Source: Acidobacteriota bacterium (GTDB lineage: Bacteria > Acidobacteriota > Terriglobia > Terriglobales > Acidobacteriaceae). From it: a DNA stretch of 64,000 nucleotides. Of this stretch, positions 19,387-29,585 are shown in pieces. Below the pieces are notes generated by a model. The model saw nothing but the letters and a program-made list of their open reading frames with translations. It was not told the DNA's origin and did not search any database. The DNA is taken from positions 62,001-126,000 of the forward strand of contig JAKAXU010000001.1 in NCBI GenBank assembly GCA_021816455.1, given 5' to 3'. Position numbers and translations under genes: made by a program. Position 1 is the first letter of the stretch; the number at the start of each line of letters is the position of its first letter.

Positions 19387-22300
19387 ATGAGTAAGGTTCG
19401 AATCAACGATCTGGCACGCGAGCTGGAAGTGAAGAGCAAGCAGATTCTCGATGCTCTGCAAGCGATGAATCTGGGTGATGGCAAGACGCACTCAAGCTCC
19501 ATTGAAGAAGGTGAGGCGGAGCGCGTCCGGATTCACCTGAAAAAGGGGAATAAGCCTGGCGCAAGCGCAGCCGGAGCGCGCGTGGAGACGGAGATTCGCC
19601 CGAAGATCGATTTGTCGGGTATCTCCAAGCCGGGTGACGCGTTGAAGGCTATTCTGGCAAGCAAACAGCAGGCCGAGCAGATAGTCCGCAAACCAGTGCC
19701 GGTGTCGACGCCGACACCGACCAAGCCAGCCACTCCGGCGAGCAAGCCTGTTTCACAGCCCCCTGTTGTCCAGGTCATTCCGGCCAGGCCCGAGCCTCGC
19801 AGGATCGTTCCACAGCCGCGACCGGCACCGAGCGTGATCGCAGCGCCCGCGATTGCCGTCGCGCCGCCAGCCAAGACGGTAATCGCCCGTCCACCGGCGG
19901 GTGCCGCACCTGCCGCACCGAAGCCAGCTTCCACCGTTGCGCCGCCCGCGGCAACGACGGTGGTTGTTCGACCATCGGCTGGAACTGAGACGACGGATGG
20001 CAGGTTGACAACCGCCGCTTCCACTCCTGTTGCCAAGACCGCCGACACCCATACGCCTCCCTCTGCAGGCGAGCCGACCACAGCGACCGATGCCGCAAAG
20101 CCAGTCAAAACAGCAACCGAGAGCGTCGCTTCCAGCCTTCCGGAGGCTTTGCCGAACGGCACAGATGCAGGCTCAGTGACGGTTGTCGCAGCCGCCACTA
20201 CCCCGGCAATCTCTCCAGCCACCCCGCTTGCCATCTCCGCCGAGTCTCCAGTCGCAAAATCTTTCGTCGCGGATCCCCCCCCGCAGGAACCTGCCGCATC
20301 GGCAACGCCCGCAGCGCCCGTCCGGCGCGTCATCATGCCTCAGACAGGTCCGCGGCCGACCTACAAGGCACCTATCGTCCCTCCGGCCACCCCGCGCCCC
20401 GCTGGCGCACAGGGTGGACTGGAGCGCGGCAAACCAATCTTTGAACGGCGACCCACAGGCGGGCCAGGCGGATACCCGCCGCGGCCTTACAATCAACCCG
20501 GACAGAATGTCGGCGGGCCGCGCCCGAAGCATCCTACCCGGCCTGGATTTGGCGGACCGGGTGGACCCGGTGCGCGCCCCGGATTCGGCGCCCCGCGTCC
20601 CGGTGGATTTGGCGGACCTCGTCCAGGCGGCTTCGGCGCACCTCAGACGATGTCGCCTCCCGGCGAACCCTCCCGGCCACAACGTCCCTCCGGTCCGGCT
20701 CGCGGGCGTGGCCGACAGCAGTATCCGAAGACCAAGGAAGGCCCGATGAAGGGCTTCGTTCCGCCGCCACGTCTGGGCGGAGCTTACCTGGGAACTGAAC
20801 CACCGCCTATCACGCGCGAGATCACAGTCACCGAAGGGATCAGCGTCAAGGATCTGGCCGAGAAGCTGGAAATCCGCGCTAAAGACCTGATCGCTACGCT
20901 GCTGATGCGTGGCGTCTTCGTCACCGTTAACCAATCACTCGATGCCGAGATGGTCAAGGATGTTGCTGCGCGTTTCGGCGCAGCAGCCACCGTGATCAGC
21001 TATGAAGACGAGATTGCAAATCAGGCGATCGAAGAGATTCTGGAAAGCGACAACATCGACGAACTTGAGGTTTCGCGCTCCCCGGTGGTCACCGTCATGG
21101 GCCACGTGGATCACGGCAAAACATCTCTCCTCGATGCCATTCGCGAGACTGACGTGGCCTCCGGCGAAGCAGGCGGCATCACGCAGCATATCGGTGCCTA
21201 CAAGGTCCGCTTCTCTAAGGAAGGCTCACCTGCTTCAGGGCGCGAGATCGTCTTCCTCGACACTCCAGGCCACGAGGCGTTTACGCGCATGCGTGCTCGC
21301 GGCGCGAAGGTAACGGATCTGGTGGTCATCGTGGTGGCCGCCGACGACGGTCCGATGCCTCAGACCATCGAGGCCATTGACCACGCCAAGGCGGCCAATG
21401 TGCCGATCATCGTGGCCATCAACAAGATCGACAAGCCCGAAGCGCAGCCGGACCGCGTCATGAAACAGCTTGCGGATCGTGGCCTCGTACCCGAGGAGTG
21501 GGGCGGCGAAACGGTGTACGTGCCGGTTTCGGCCAAGAAACGCCTCGGCCTCGATCAACTGCTGGAGATGATCTGCCTGGTTTCGGACGTAGCAAGCCTG
21601 AAGTGTACGCCAGGGCGCAAGGCTGTGGGCACTGTGCTCGAAGCCAAGCTGGACCGCGGGCGCGGGGCAGTGGCTTCCGTACTGGTACAGAACGGAACAC
21701 TGCGGCTCAACGACAGCTACATCGTCGGCAACACTTTCGGAAAAGTGCGTGCGATGTTCGACGATCGTGGCCGATCGATTACCGAGGCCGGGCCATCGAC
21801 GCCGGTCGAAGTGCTTGGCCTGGAGGGGATGCCGGATTCCGGAGATACCTTCCTTGTAGTGGCCGACCGCGACAAGGCCAAAGGCATCGCGCAATATCGC
21901 AAGATGAAGGAGCGCGAGGCGCAACTGGCCAAGAGCAGCCGCGTTTCGCTCGAAGGTCTGGCGGAGCAGATTCGTCAGGCTGGGGTCAAAGACCTGCCGA
22001 TCATCCTCAAGGGCGATGTGACCGGATCGGTCGAGGTGCTGGCGGATTCGCTGGTGCGGATGTCGACAGAAAAGGTGCGAATCAAGGTCATTCACTCCGG
22101 CGTGGGCGCGATCACCGAAAGCGATATCCTGCTGGCTTCCGCCTCGAACGCAATCGTAATCGGCTTCAACGTGCGTCCGGAACGAAAGGCGGCCGAACTG
22201 GCGCAGCAGGACAATGTGGAAATCCGCCTGCACTCGATCATCTACGAGTTGCAGGATGAGATTCGCAAAGCCATGCTGGGTCTGCTCGATCCAACCTTCC

Positions 22301-22626
22301 GCGAGAACTATATTGGCCGCGCCGATGTGGCGAACATCTTCCGCATTCCGAAGGTGGGAACCATCGCCGGCTGCCGCGTAACCGACGGCGTCCTGCGCCG
22401 CGATGCGGAGGTGAAGATTCTGCGCGATGGCGAGCAGGTCTTCAAGGGAAAGATCGGTTCTCTGCGCCGCGTGAAGGACGACGTGAAGGAAGTGACCAAC
22501 GGCATGGAGTGCGGCGTGGGCATCGCGGGCTTTGGCGACCTGAAGGAGGGCGACGTTATCGAAGCCTTCTCGACAGAGCGCATCGCCAGCGACCTGGGCG
22601 CGCTGACCTCGGCCAGCAAAGCATGA
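19387..22626 (+). CDS. infB: Translation initiation factor IF-2
   Basis: GTPase that places initiator tRNA on the 30S subunit. The 1079-aa protein has an IF2_N domain ([13 protein letters not shown]), then about 440 residues of Pro/Ala/Thr-rich linker ending in a Gly/Pro/Phe/Arg repeat region (about 350-445, GFGGPGGP and RPGGFGG units), a second IF2_N ([16 protein letters not shown]), the G domain with GHVDHGKT (about 571-578), DTPGHEAF and NKIDKPEA, and the C-terminal beta-barrel and C2 domains. ATG 19387 follows AGAGGCGG. The operon ends after this gene with a strong terminator; rbfA and truB, often next, are absent. Confidence 0.96.
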   Translation: MSKVRINDLARELEVKSKQILDALQAMNLGDGKTHSSSIEEGEAERVRIHLKKGNKPGASAAGARVETEIRPKIDLSGISKPGDALKAILASKQQAEQIVRKPVPVSTPTPTKPATPASKPVSQPPVVQVIPARPEPRRIVPQPRPAPSVIAAPAIAVAPPAKTVIARPPAGAAPAAPKPASTVAPPAATTVVVRPSAGTETTDGRLTTAASTPVAKTADTHTPPSAGEPTTATDAAKPVKTATESVASSLPEALPNGTDAGSVTVVAAATTPAISPATPLAISAESPVAKSFVADPPPQEPAASATPAAPVRRVIMPQTGPRPTYKAPIVPPATPRPAGAQGGLERGKPIFERRPTGGPGGYPPRPYNQPGQNVGGPRPKHPTRPGFGGPGGPGARPGFGAPRPGGFGGPRPGGFGAPQTMSPPGEPSRPQRPSGPARGRGRQQYPKTKEGPMKGFVPPPRLGGAYLGTEPPPITREITVTEGISVKDLAEKLEIRAKDLIATLLMRGVFVTVNQSLDAEMVKDVAARFGAAATVISYEDEIANQAIEEILESDNIDELEVSRSPVVTVMGHVDHGKTSLLDAIRETDVASGEAGGITQHIGAYKVRFSKEGSPASGREIVFLDTPGHEAFTRMRARGAKVTDLVVIVVAADDGPMPQTIEAIDHAKAANVPIIVAINKIDKPEAQPDRVMKQLADRGLVPEEWGGETVYVPVSAKKRLGLDQLLEMICLVSDVASLKCTPGRKAVGTVLEAKLDRGRGAVASVLVQNGTLRLNDSYIVGNTFGKVRAMFDDRGRSITEAGPSTPVEVLGLEGMPDSGDTFLVVADRDKAKGIAQYRKMKEREAQLAKSSRVSLEGLAEQIRQAGVKDLPIILKGDVTGSVEVLADSLVRMSTEKVRIKVIHSGVGAITESDILLASASNAIVIGFNVRPERKAAELAQQDNVEIRLHSIIYELQDEIRKAMLGLLDPTFRENYIGRADVANIFRIPKVGTIAGCRVTDGVLRRDAEVKILRDGEQVFKGKIGSLRRVKDDVKEVTNGMECGVGIAGFGDLKEGDVIEAFSTERIASDLGALTSASKA

Positions 22627-22650
22627 AGCATCTGTAAGCCAGCCACATGA

Positions 22651-22690
22651 AAAATGCCCGAATGCGCGTTGCGCCTTCGGGCATTTTCGT
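22651..22690. terminator. Strong intrinsic terminator after infB
   Basis: A 12-bp perfect stem, AAAATGCCCGAA (22651-22662) with TTCGGGCATTTT (22675-22686), whose loop contains a further GCGC/GCGC pairing. A-rich before and T-rich after, so it can act in both directions. Confidence 0.9.
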
Positions 22691-22772
22691 GTGCATTTTC
22701 ATGTTATGGCAGCGAACCTGGAGTGCGGCGCGCGAGCGTCCGGACGACGAGCCACACTCCGGTTGCAGCGTC

Positions 22773-22778
22773 TACAAT
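22773..22778 (+). promoter_or_regulatory. Candidate -10 box of ald
   Basis: TACAAT, giving a transcript start near 22785 and a leader of about 22 nt that holds AGGAG (22794-22798) ahead of ATG 22807. Confidence 0.4.
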
Positions 22779-22806
22779 GGTGAATGCGACCACAGGAGAA
22801 TTGACG

Positions 22807-23922
22807 ATGATCATTGGAGTTCCGCGCGAGATTAAAGACCACGAAGCACGCGTGGGAGTAACACCGGCAGGCGTTCGCGCTCTGACCGATGCCGGGCACA
22901 CAGTGCTGGTGGAGACTCATGCAGGCACGCTTTCCGGATTCCCGGACCACGACTATCAGGATGCCGGCGCGGAGATCGTGGACGATGCGGGCAACGTCTG
23001 GGGAAAATCCGATATGGTCGTCAAGGTCAAGGAACCGGTGGCCGCCGAATACGGCTACTTTCGCCCAGGGCTGATTCTGTTCACATATCTGCACCTGGCT
23101 CCGTTGCCGGAACTGACCGACCGACTGCTGGAGACCGGGGTCATCGGGATCGCGTATGAGACGGTGCGGGACAAAGCAGGCACACTGCCGCTGCTGACGC
23201 CAATGAGCGAAGTGGCCGGTCGCATGAGCATTCAGGTGGGAGCCACGTATCTGGAAAAAGAACGCGGCGGACGCGGAATTCTGCTGGGCGGCGTTCCGGG
23301 CGTGCCTCCGGCGAATGTCTGCGTGATTGGTGGCGGAATAGTGGGCACCAACGCAGCCAAGATTGCTGTTGGAATGGGCGCGCGCGTGACTCTGGTGGAC
23401 CTGAATCTGAATCGCCTGCGGGAGCTGGACGACCTCTACGGAGGGCGGCTGCATACGCTGGCGTCGAACAGCTATAACGTCGCCCATGCGACGCGTGAGG
23501 CCGACCTGGTGGTGGGTGGGGTGCTCATTCCAGGCGCGACGGCGCCGAAGATCGTGACGAAGGCGATGGTCGGACGCATGAAAAAGGGTGCGGTAATCGT
23601 GGATGTGGCAATCGACCAAGGTGGATGCGTGGAGACGGCACGGCCAACCTCGCACTCTGACCCTTCCTTCGTTGTGGATGGCGTGGTGCACTACTGCGTG
23701 ACGAATATGCCGGGCGCAGTGCCGCACACCTCCACTCTGGCGCTCACCAATGCCACTTTCCAGTACATAATGCGCCTTGCGAAGTCCGGAGCGGAAGCTG
23801 CCCTGCGTGCAGACAGCGGACTGGCAGAGGGTCTGAACGTCTATCGCGGGAAGCTGACGCACCGTGGTGTAGCAGAGTCCCAGAATCGAGCATGGATTGC
23901 ACCGATCGAGGCCATCGGCTAG
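22807..23922 (+). CDS. ald: Alanine dehydrogenase
   Basis: NAD-dependent oxidative deamination of L-alanine to pyruvate and ammonia, or the reverse. The length is 371 aa as in the family. Visible are the N-terminal signature [20 protein letters not shown], the substrate-binding KVKEP, the YLHLAP segment with the active-site His, the nucleotide-binding [18 protein letters not shown], and the VDVAIDQGG signature. ATG 22807 has AGGAG 8 nt upstream. It stands alone between the infB terminator and the NtrY-like kinase. Confidence 0.95.
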   Translation: MIIGVPREIKDHEARVGVTPAGVRALTDAGHTVLVETHAGTLSGFPDHDYQDAGAEIVDDAGNVWGKSDMVVKVKEPVAAEYGYFRPGLILFTYLHLAPLPELTDRLLETGVIGIAYETVRDKAGTLPLLTPMSEVAGRMSIQVGATYLEKERGGRGILLGGVPGVPPANVCVIGGGIVGTNAAKIAVGMGARVTLVDLNLNRLRELDDLYGGRLHTLASNSYNVAHATREADLVVGGVLIPGATAPKIVTKAMVGRMKKGAVIVDVAIDQGGCVETARPTSHSDPSFVVDGVVHYCVTNMPGAVPHTSTLALTNATFQYIMRLAKSGAEAALRADSGLAEGLNVYRGKLTHRGVAESQNRAWIAPIEAIG

Positions 23923-23951
23923 TGAGATAAGGCGGATGGGCGTTGTCCGCC

Positions 23952-23957
23952 TATAAT
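23952..23957 (+). promoter_or_regulatory. Consensus -10 box directly before the NtrY-like gene (leaderless)
   Basis: A perfect TATAAT lies 6 nt before ATG 23964, so the predicted transcript start falls on the A of the start codon. There is no Shine-Dalgarno sequence and no good -35. Confidence 0.5.
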
Positions 23958-23963
23958 GCTGGC

Positions 23964-26288
23964 ATGTCATTGCTGGACGCATCGGCGTACCGACGGGGAC
24001 GACGCTCACGCAAGCGCACGGTTGCTCTGCTGGCAGCGGGAGTCTTCGTTCTGCTCTCCGCGCTGGTGGCGTTGAATGCATTCAATACAAACGGTATCCG
24101 TTTCCTGACTCCGCAGACGACGGGTGAGATCCTCGTCTTCACGGCGACCTCTGTGCTCGCCTTTCTGACGTTGATGGCGCTTCTGATCATGCTGCTGCGC
24201 AACATCGTCAAGCTCTATCTGGACGAAAGAAGCCGGGCGCTTGGTTCGCGTCTGCGCACACGCATGGTGGTCGGCGCGGCAGTGATCGCGCTGCTGCCTG
24301 CGGCCTTCATGGTGCTGTTCAGCTTTGTGCTGATGAATCGCTCGGTCGATCGATGGTTCTCGCAGCCAACATCGGAGTTGCGCGAAAACTCCGTCCGTGT
24401 GGTCTATCAGCTTGCGCATTACGCTTCGGCGAATGCACGGCTGGAAGCGCAGGCCATCGCAGCTTCCGGCACGATGGATGAAGATGATGAGACTGTACTG
24501 GCTGAGCTGCGTTCGCGCCGCATCACGCTGGAGGGTGGATTTGTAGCAATTTTCTCATCCGACCGCAAGGCCGTGCTCAGCTATCAGACTCCTCCAGCCG
24601 ATGCCGCGCGCAGCGTATTGCCATGGATGGACGACGGACTTTCTCAACCGACTCCGCTGTTCGGAACGCTCACGGAAAATCTGCTGGCCGTAGCGCAGCG
24701 CACCGATGAGCCTGTTCTGGTAGTGGGCAGCCAGGAGTTCGTGACCGGACTGGCCGAGACGACCGGCGGGCGCATTGTGGTCGTCGGATTGCCGCTGCCC
24801 CCAGGTTTGAGTCAGGCGGCAAACCAGATTCGCGAAGGCTCGAGTCGTTACTGGAAGTTGTTTCGCTCGCGCAACCGCATCCGAACAACGTATCTGTTCA
24901 TGCTTCTGCTCATCACGGCGCTGGTCTTTTTCTCCAGCATGTGGCTTGCTCTGTTTCTCTCCAAACAGATTACACGCCCCGTGGAAGCGCTGGCCGATGC
25001 CATGGACGAGATTGCCGAAGGCAGGCTGGAAAAGCGCGTCGCTGTGGAGTCAAGCGGAGAGATGGCTGAGCTTGTCGCGGCGTTCAACAGTATGGCACAG
25101 GACCTGGAAAGCAGCCGCCGACTTGCCGAAAGTGCACGCGAGCAGCTCTCGGATGCAAATCGCAAACTCGACGAGCGGCGACGGGAGCTGGAAACCATTC
25201 TGGAGACAATTCCCAGTGGAGTGGCGACGCTGGACAACGATGGAACCATCATGATGGCCAATCGCGCATTTGCCGCGCTGACCCGACAGGCTGAGGAAAG
25301 CAAGCTCGCCGGACTGCCCATCGCAGCGGTCTTCCCGGCTGAGTGCAGCGAGGAGCTTGGCAGACTGATACGACGCTCACGGCGCATGGGCGCAGCTTCA
25401 ACCGAATTGGAGACACAGAGCGGCCGAGGCGCGCCTCACCTGGCTGTGACCTGCGCGCGGCTCGATCTGGGAGCAGACCACGATGGAACCATCGTGGTGA
25501 TCGAAGACACTACCGACCTGATGCGCGCGCAGAGGCAGATGGCGTGGAAAGAAGCGGCGCAGCGCATCGCCCATGAGGTGAAAAATCCACTGACGCCGAT
25601 CGGGTTGTCGGCGGAACGAATGCTGAGGCATCTGGACAAGCCGACCGCAGAAACTCCGATGGTGTTACGCAAATGCTGCGAGGTGATTCTCAGCGGCGTG
25701 TTAAGTGTGCGCGGACTCTTCGATCACTTCGCTGCATTGGCCGAGTTCCCTGCCCCGCAGCCGCGGAGATGCGAGATCAATGCGATTGTGCAAGATGCAC
25801 TGGGTATGTTTGCCGGACGCATGGATGGCATTGCGGTGCGAGAGGCTCTGCAACCGGACCTGCCGCCCGTGATGGCGGATGCAGAGGCGATCCGGCGCGC
25901 ACTGGCAAACCTGATCGACAATGCTGCCGAGGCCATGCAGGGCAGTCTGCTGAAGATCCTGACGATATCCACCACGTTGACAGCCGATGGATCGCAGGTT
26001 GAAATTGCCGTTTGCGATACCGGATTTGGCCTGACGGAGGAGATTCGCGAGCGGCTGTTTCTTCCGTTTTACTCCACCAAGCAACGCGGCACCGGGCTGG
26101 GGCTGTCGATTGCCGCGAAGATTGCGCAGGATCATCATGGCTCCATTCGGGCTGAATCCAACACACCCAAGGGAGCGCGCTTCCTGCTCTGTCTGCCGGT
26201 GACGGAAGTGACCGATGGCATGGAAAGAAACGGAGCATCGCAAGAGAAACGGAGCGAATCCGAACGGGATGCTGTCGCATCCAAGTGA
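23964..26288 (+). CDS. NtrY-like membrane sensor histidine kinase
   Basis: Nitrogen-regulation-type sensor kinase, 774 aa. There are four membrane segments (about 20-42, 55-80, 101-125 and 309-332) with a periplasmic region of about 180 residues between the third and fourth. A HAMP domain (about 328-382), coiled-coil, PAS (about 410-520), the H-box RIAHEVKNPLTP with His537, and an HATPase domain with NLIDNAAEA, DTGFGL and GTGLGLS follow. This architecture is that of NtrY. Its TGA overlaps the GTG start of the response regulator gene, so the two are translationally coupled. Start ATG 23964 is favoured because TATAAT lies 6 nt upstream. The sensed signal is unknown. Confidence 0.9.
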   Translation: MSLLDASAYRRGRRSRKRTVALLAAGVFVLLSALVALNAFNTNGIRFLTPQTTGEILVFTATSVLAFLTLMALLIMLLRNIVKLYLDERSRALGSRLRTRMVVGAAVIALLPAAFMVLFSFVLMNRSVDRWFSQPTSELRENSVRVVYQLAHYASANARLEAQAIAASGTMDEDDETVLAELRSRRITLEGGFVAIFSSDRKAVLSYQTPPADAARSVLPWMDDGLSQPTPLFGTLTENLLAVAQRTDEPVLVVGSQEFVTGLAETTGGRIVVVGLPLPPGLSQAANQIREGSSRYWKLFRSRNRIRTTYLFMLLLITALVFFSSMWLALFLSKQITRPVEALADAMDEIAEGRLEKRVAVESSGEMAELVAAFNSMAQDLESSRRLAESAREQLSDANRKLDERRRELETILETIPSGVATLDNDGTIMMANRAFAALTRQAEESKLAGLPIAAVFPAECSEELGRLIRRSRRMGAASTELETQSGRGAPHLAVTCARLDLGADHDGTIVVIEDTTDLMRAQRQMAWKEAAQRIAHEVKNPLTPIGLSAERMLRHLDKPTAETPMVLRKCCEVILSGVLSVRGLFDHFAALAEFPAPQPRRCEINAIVQDALGMFAGRMDGIAVREALQPDLPPVMADAEAIRRALANLIDNAAEAMQGSLLKILTISTTLTADGSQVEIAVCDTGFGLTEEIRERLFLPFYSTKQRGTGLGLSIAAKIAQDHHGSIRAESNTPKGARFLLCLPVTEVTDGMERNGASQEKRSESERDAVASK

Positions 26289-27664
26289 GCATGATGAGCC
26301 ATATCCTGATCGCCGATGACGAAGCTGAAATCTGCGCGTCGCTGGAGGAAATTCTGCGCGAAGAGGGCTATCGTGTCACCACGGCGGGCAACGCGGCGGA
26401 AGCGTTGACGCTGATGCAGGATGCGGTTTTTGAGGTAGCTCTTCTGGACATCTGGCTGCCGGACCGCGATGGGCTGGACGTGATGCGCGACGTACAGGCA
26501 TTGCCGACTGAAACGCGGCCTGAGGTGATCATCATCTCCGGCCATGGGACGATCGAAACCGCAGTGCGGGCGACCAAGCTGGGCGCATACGACTTTCTGG
26601 AAAAACCGCTTTCGCTGGAGCGCACACTGATGGTGGTGCAGCATGCCGTGGAAGCGCGACGGCTGCGCCGAGACAATCTTGAGTTCCAGCGTCAGTTTGC
26701 GGCCAAGAGCAGCCTGACCGGCGAGAGCGTTCCCGCCAAGGCGCTTCGTCAGCAGATTCGATTGATGGCACCCACCAATGGACGGGTTCTCATTTATGGC
26801 GAATCGGGAACCGGCAAAGAGCTGATTGCGCGCGCGATCCACTCCGAAAGCCTGCGTCGGGATCGCGTTTTTGTCGAGCTGAACTGCGCGGCAATTCCCG
26901 AAGCACATATCGAAGCGGAGTTGTTCGGCTATCGCAACGGAGCGCATCCGGTGGCGCAGACAGGCGCGGCGATGGAAAAGCGCGGCGTGCTGGAACGTGC
27001 TGATGGAGGAACGCTCTTCCTCGACGAAGTCGGCGACATGAGCCTGAAGACCCAGGCCAAGGTGTTGAGCGCAATCGACGAGCAGCGATTCACTCCTCTC
27101 GGAGCGACGCAGCCGATTCGCGTGGACGTACGGGTGATCGCGGCCACCAACAAGGATCTGGAAGAAGAGATACAGAAGGGAAACTTCCGCGAAGACCTGT
27201 TTTATCGACTCAACGTGGTGCCATTTTTTGTGCCGCCGCTGCGCGAGAGGAAGCAGGACATTCCACCGTTGGTGGCCGAGTTGCTGCGCGAATTCGGACG
27301 CGAGTACGGACGGCCCCGCATGGAGATCGACGACGAAGCGCTTGAAGTTCTGGACCAGCACCACTGGCCGGGCAATGTACGCGAACTGCGCAACGTGCTG
27401 GAGCGCGTGCTGATTCTGAATCCTCGCATTCTGCGGATTGAGCGCCGACATCTTCCCCCGCTGACGCAACGGGCTACCGCGCAGATGCGGGTTGGCGACT
27501 GGAGCACGCTGCAGGAAGCACGCGACGCCTACGAGCGAGAGTACATCCTGAAAAAGCTCGAGGAGGCAAAAAATAACGTGAGCCGCGCGGCGGAGATGCT
27601 CGGTCTGGAACGCAGCCATCTGTATCGGAAGATGAAAGCCCTGGGCATCACAGTGCGCGAATAG
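26285..27664 (+). CDS. NtrX-like sigma-54-type response regulator with degenerate GAFTGA loop
   Basis: Response regulator partner of the NtrY-like kinase, 459 aa. Receiver domain with phospho-acceptor Asp55 (VALLDIW) and Lys107 (LEKPLS); AAA+ domain with Walker A GESGTGKE (172-179) and Walker B FLDEV (245-249); C-terminal Fis-type HTH (NNVSRAAEMLGLERSHLYRKM). The loop that should read GAFTGA reads NGAHPVAQTGA (218-228), so direct sigma-54 activation is unlikely, as in alphaproteobacterial NtrX. Start GTG 26285 overlaps the kinase stop; ATG 26291 or 26294 are alternatives. Confidence 0.9.
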   Translation: MSMMSHILIADDEAEICASLEEILREEGYRVTTAGNAAEALTLMQDAVFEVALLDIWLPDRDGLDVMRDVQALPTETRPEVIIISGHGTIETAVRATKLGAYDFLEKPLSLERTLMVVQHAVEARRLRRDNLEFQRQFAAKSSLTGESVPAKALRQQIRLMAPTNGRVLIYGESGTGKELIARAIHSESLRRDRVFVELNCAAIPEAHIEAELFGYRNGAHPVAQTGAAMEKRGVLERADGGTLFLDEVGDMSLKTQAKVLSAIDEQRFTPLGATQPIRVDVRVIAATNKDLEEEIQKGNFREDLFYRLNVVPFFVPPLRERKQDIPPLVAELLREFGREYGRPRMEIDDEALEVLDQHHWPGNVRELRNVLERVLILNPRILRIERRHLPPLTQRATAQMRVGDWSTLQEARDAYEREYILKKLEEAKNNVSRAAEMLGLERSHLYRKMKALGITVRE

Positions 27665-27673
27665 CGCGTCGGC

Positions 27674-28858
27674 CTAACGCTTCGCAATCGGAACAATGAC
27701 GCTCGGATTCTCCGGCGCGTCGGGGTGAATGCTGAAGTCCCAGACCTCATCGCTCAGATCTGTGGGCGAAAGAATCTGCACCAGGGCGTACTCGCCGACC
27801 GGCAACGGTGCCGAAGGCGTGATGCGCATCCAGTGCCCCCCAGGAAGCACTGTCGTAGTCACCGGCTGAACATTCTCCGATTGCGTGACCTGACCGGAGG
27901 AGCTCACGCGAACGTTGCCTATGATGCGCATCTCGCGCCGCTGGTCCACGCGAACAATTGCAAAGCCGGAGTTAGACGAAGCGGCTCCACGCGGATTGTT
28001 CTGAACGGCGGGAGCGTTGTGCGTGGGCACTGTTACGGCGTTGGCCGGTGCCTGCTCAACCGAACTCTTATCTTCGAGCGAAAGATAGATTTGTGGCTGC
28101 GAATCGTGAAGCCGTACGCGCGCAATCGCGCCGTCAATCTCGATCTGGTCGCGCTGGCCAGAGAGCGGGAGCATCGCGCGGAGGCGGTTGATCTTCGAAC
28201 TGTTCAGCGTACCGGGAATCGAGGTCAGCTCCACCAGTTGTGGCTGCCCACCAAAGTGATCGAGAGCAAAGACGCCGTCGCGGTCCGGCAGACGCAGGCC
28301 GGGAACAACCTCCGGCATTATGTTCCTCACCGCGGCGCGCTGCGCGGCTTCTTCGCGATCCAGTTCGGCGGCCTCGCGCATGGCGTCAGAATCAGCGGCT
28401 CGGTCGGCGGGACTTGGTGCGTGATCTCCACTCTGGTTCTGCTCCCAGGCATGAGTCGCCTTCCAGTCCACCAGCGAGGTTGGTAACTCCTCCCAATCTT
28501 CGCGATCCACTGAGAAATAACGGACCCGGTCGCCGACGATCTGGTAGCTGCGTACAAGCTGATAACTGCCGTCCGTCAGGATCAGACGGCGATTGACAGG
28601 GTGCGCTGCGCCGGGATGCAGCCGGGAACGGTCAGCATTCTGCGCAGGGGGTGGAGCAGGCGTCTGCGTCTGAATGAGCGTACGCGGGTCTTTGGACGAC
28701 TGCGGAGCAGGCGGAACGGCAACCGGCGAATTCGGCGCATCGGGAGCGGGGGCAGCCGATTGCGCCATCGATACACCTGTCGCAGTCACAGAAAACGCCG
28801 TCAGAAGCAGAAACGGGAGCAAATGCACAAATTGGATTTTTCGACGCATATGAGCCAT
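27674..28858 (-). CDS. Secreted protein of unknown function, 394 aa
   Basis: Signal peptide (FVHLLPFLLLTAFSVTATGVSMAQ) followed by a Pro/Ala/Gln-rich linker (about 30-75), then the conserved-looking segment RRLILTDGSYQLVRSYQIVGDRVRYFS with WEELPTSLVDW. The C-terminal half is beta-rich and ends PSVIVPIAKR. I associate the DGSYQLV...LVDW pattern with acidobacterial secreted proteins of unknown role, but cannot name a domain. ATG 28858 or 28849 are both possible starts. It converges with the ntrX-like gene, with only 9 bp between. Confidence 0.75.
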   Translation of the reverse strand: MAHMRRKIQFVHLLPFLLLTAFSVTATGVSMAQSAAPAPDAPNSPVAVPPAPQSSKDPRTLIQTQTPAPPPAQNADRSRLHPGAAHPVNRRLILTDGSYQLVRSYQIVGDRVRYFSVDREDWEELPTSLVDWKATHAWEQNQSGDHAPSPADRAADSDAMREAAELDREEAAQRAAVRNIMPEVVPGLRLPDRDGVFALDHFGGQPQLVELTSIPGTLNSSKINRLRAMLPLSGQRDQIEIDGAIARVRLHDSQPQIYLSLEDKSSVEQAPANAVTVPTHNAPAVQNNPRGAASSNSGFAIVRVDQRREMRIIGNVRVSSSGQVTQSENVQPVTTTVLPGGHWMRITPSAPLPVGEYALVQILSPTDLSDEVWDFSIHPDAPENPSVIVPIAKR

Positions 28859-29047
28859 AGACGAGTTGAACCTGCTGCTTCGTCTGATTTGAAGTGTAAG
28901 ACGAGCGACGCCACATGAGAAAACTTCGGCAGCGGGCCAGATCGTCATAGTCCACCGCGCTTCTGTTTAGACGCAACAAAACATCGACGGAAATCGTCCT
29001 TGTATGTGTATTCTGAAAACAGGCTGGCGACACCAGCTTCCGACTCG

Positions 29048-29371
29048 ATGCGAACTTTGAAGCAACAATGCGCAACGGCTCTTGCCAACCGCTCCGGCGC
29101 GGTTCGTGCAGCCGCTTACTGCTGCATCGCGCTTCTTGCAGTGCTCCTCTTCGTTCAAGCTGCCCACGTTCATCCAGCAGGAAGCAATCCGGACCAATGT
29201 CCAATCTGCGTCGCCATGCATTCCGCCTCGCCGACACAATCGACTGCTGCGGTACTGACCAGTAGCTGGCACGCTGAATCTGTAGCTGCTGCGTTTCCTC
29301 ACGAGATTGCCACCGTTCTGCATTGCACGCTCTACAAACGCCCGCCGCCCCGCCACGTCTGCTGCAACTGA
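29048..29371 (+). CDS. Small membrane-anchored CPIC-motif protein, 107 aa
   Basis: One hydrophobic helix (AAAYCCIALLAVLLFVQAAHVHP) followed by a short exported domain with a His pair (HVHP), the DQCPICVAMHSA motif and a terminal RHVCCN. The two-Cys plus His arrangement suggests metal or heme handling and resembles DUF2946-type proteins found beside metal TonB receptors, but that family call is a guess. It lies 214 bp upstream of, and in the same direction as, the TonB-dependent receptor, which suggests a shared transport function. Start ATG 29048 chosen because the membrane helix follows. Confidence 0.6.
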   Translation: MRTLKQQCATALANRSGAVRAAAYCCIALLAVLLFVQAAHVHPAGSNPDQCPICVAMHSASPTQSTAAVLTSSWHAESVAAAFPHEIATVLHCTLYKRPPPRHVCCN

Positions 29372-29585
29372 TCGACACTCAGGGCAGGATCGCGCGGATG
29401 ATTCCGGAACAGAAGTATTGTCAGGAGCCTGGCTCGCCAAACGAGTGCATCCGGAAGATTTCCGATTGCAGACAGGCTTCCTCACTACAACTGGTCAGAC
29501 ACATTGAGGAACGTGCCAGAGGATCCTGAATCAAACCAGACAGTGAACCGAAGCTACGGAAGCGGAACTGGACCGCACAAGCGGA

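Noticed and set aside
29323-29529. 68-codon frame between the CPIC protein and the TonB receptor
   Set aside because: It overlaps the CPIC gene in another frame, with no recognisable motif or start signal.
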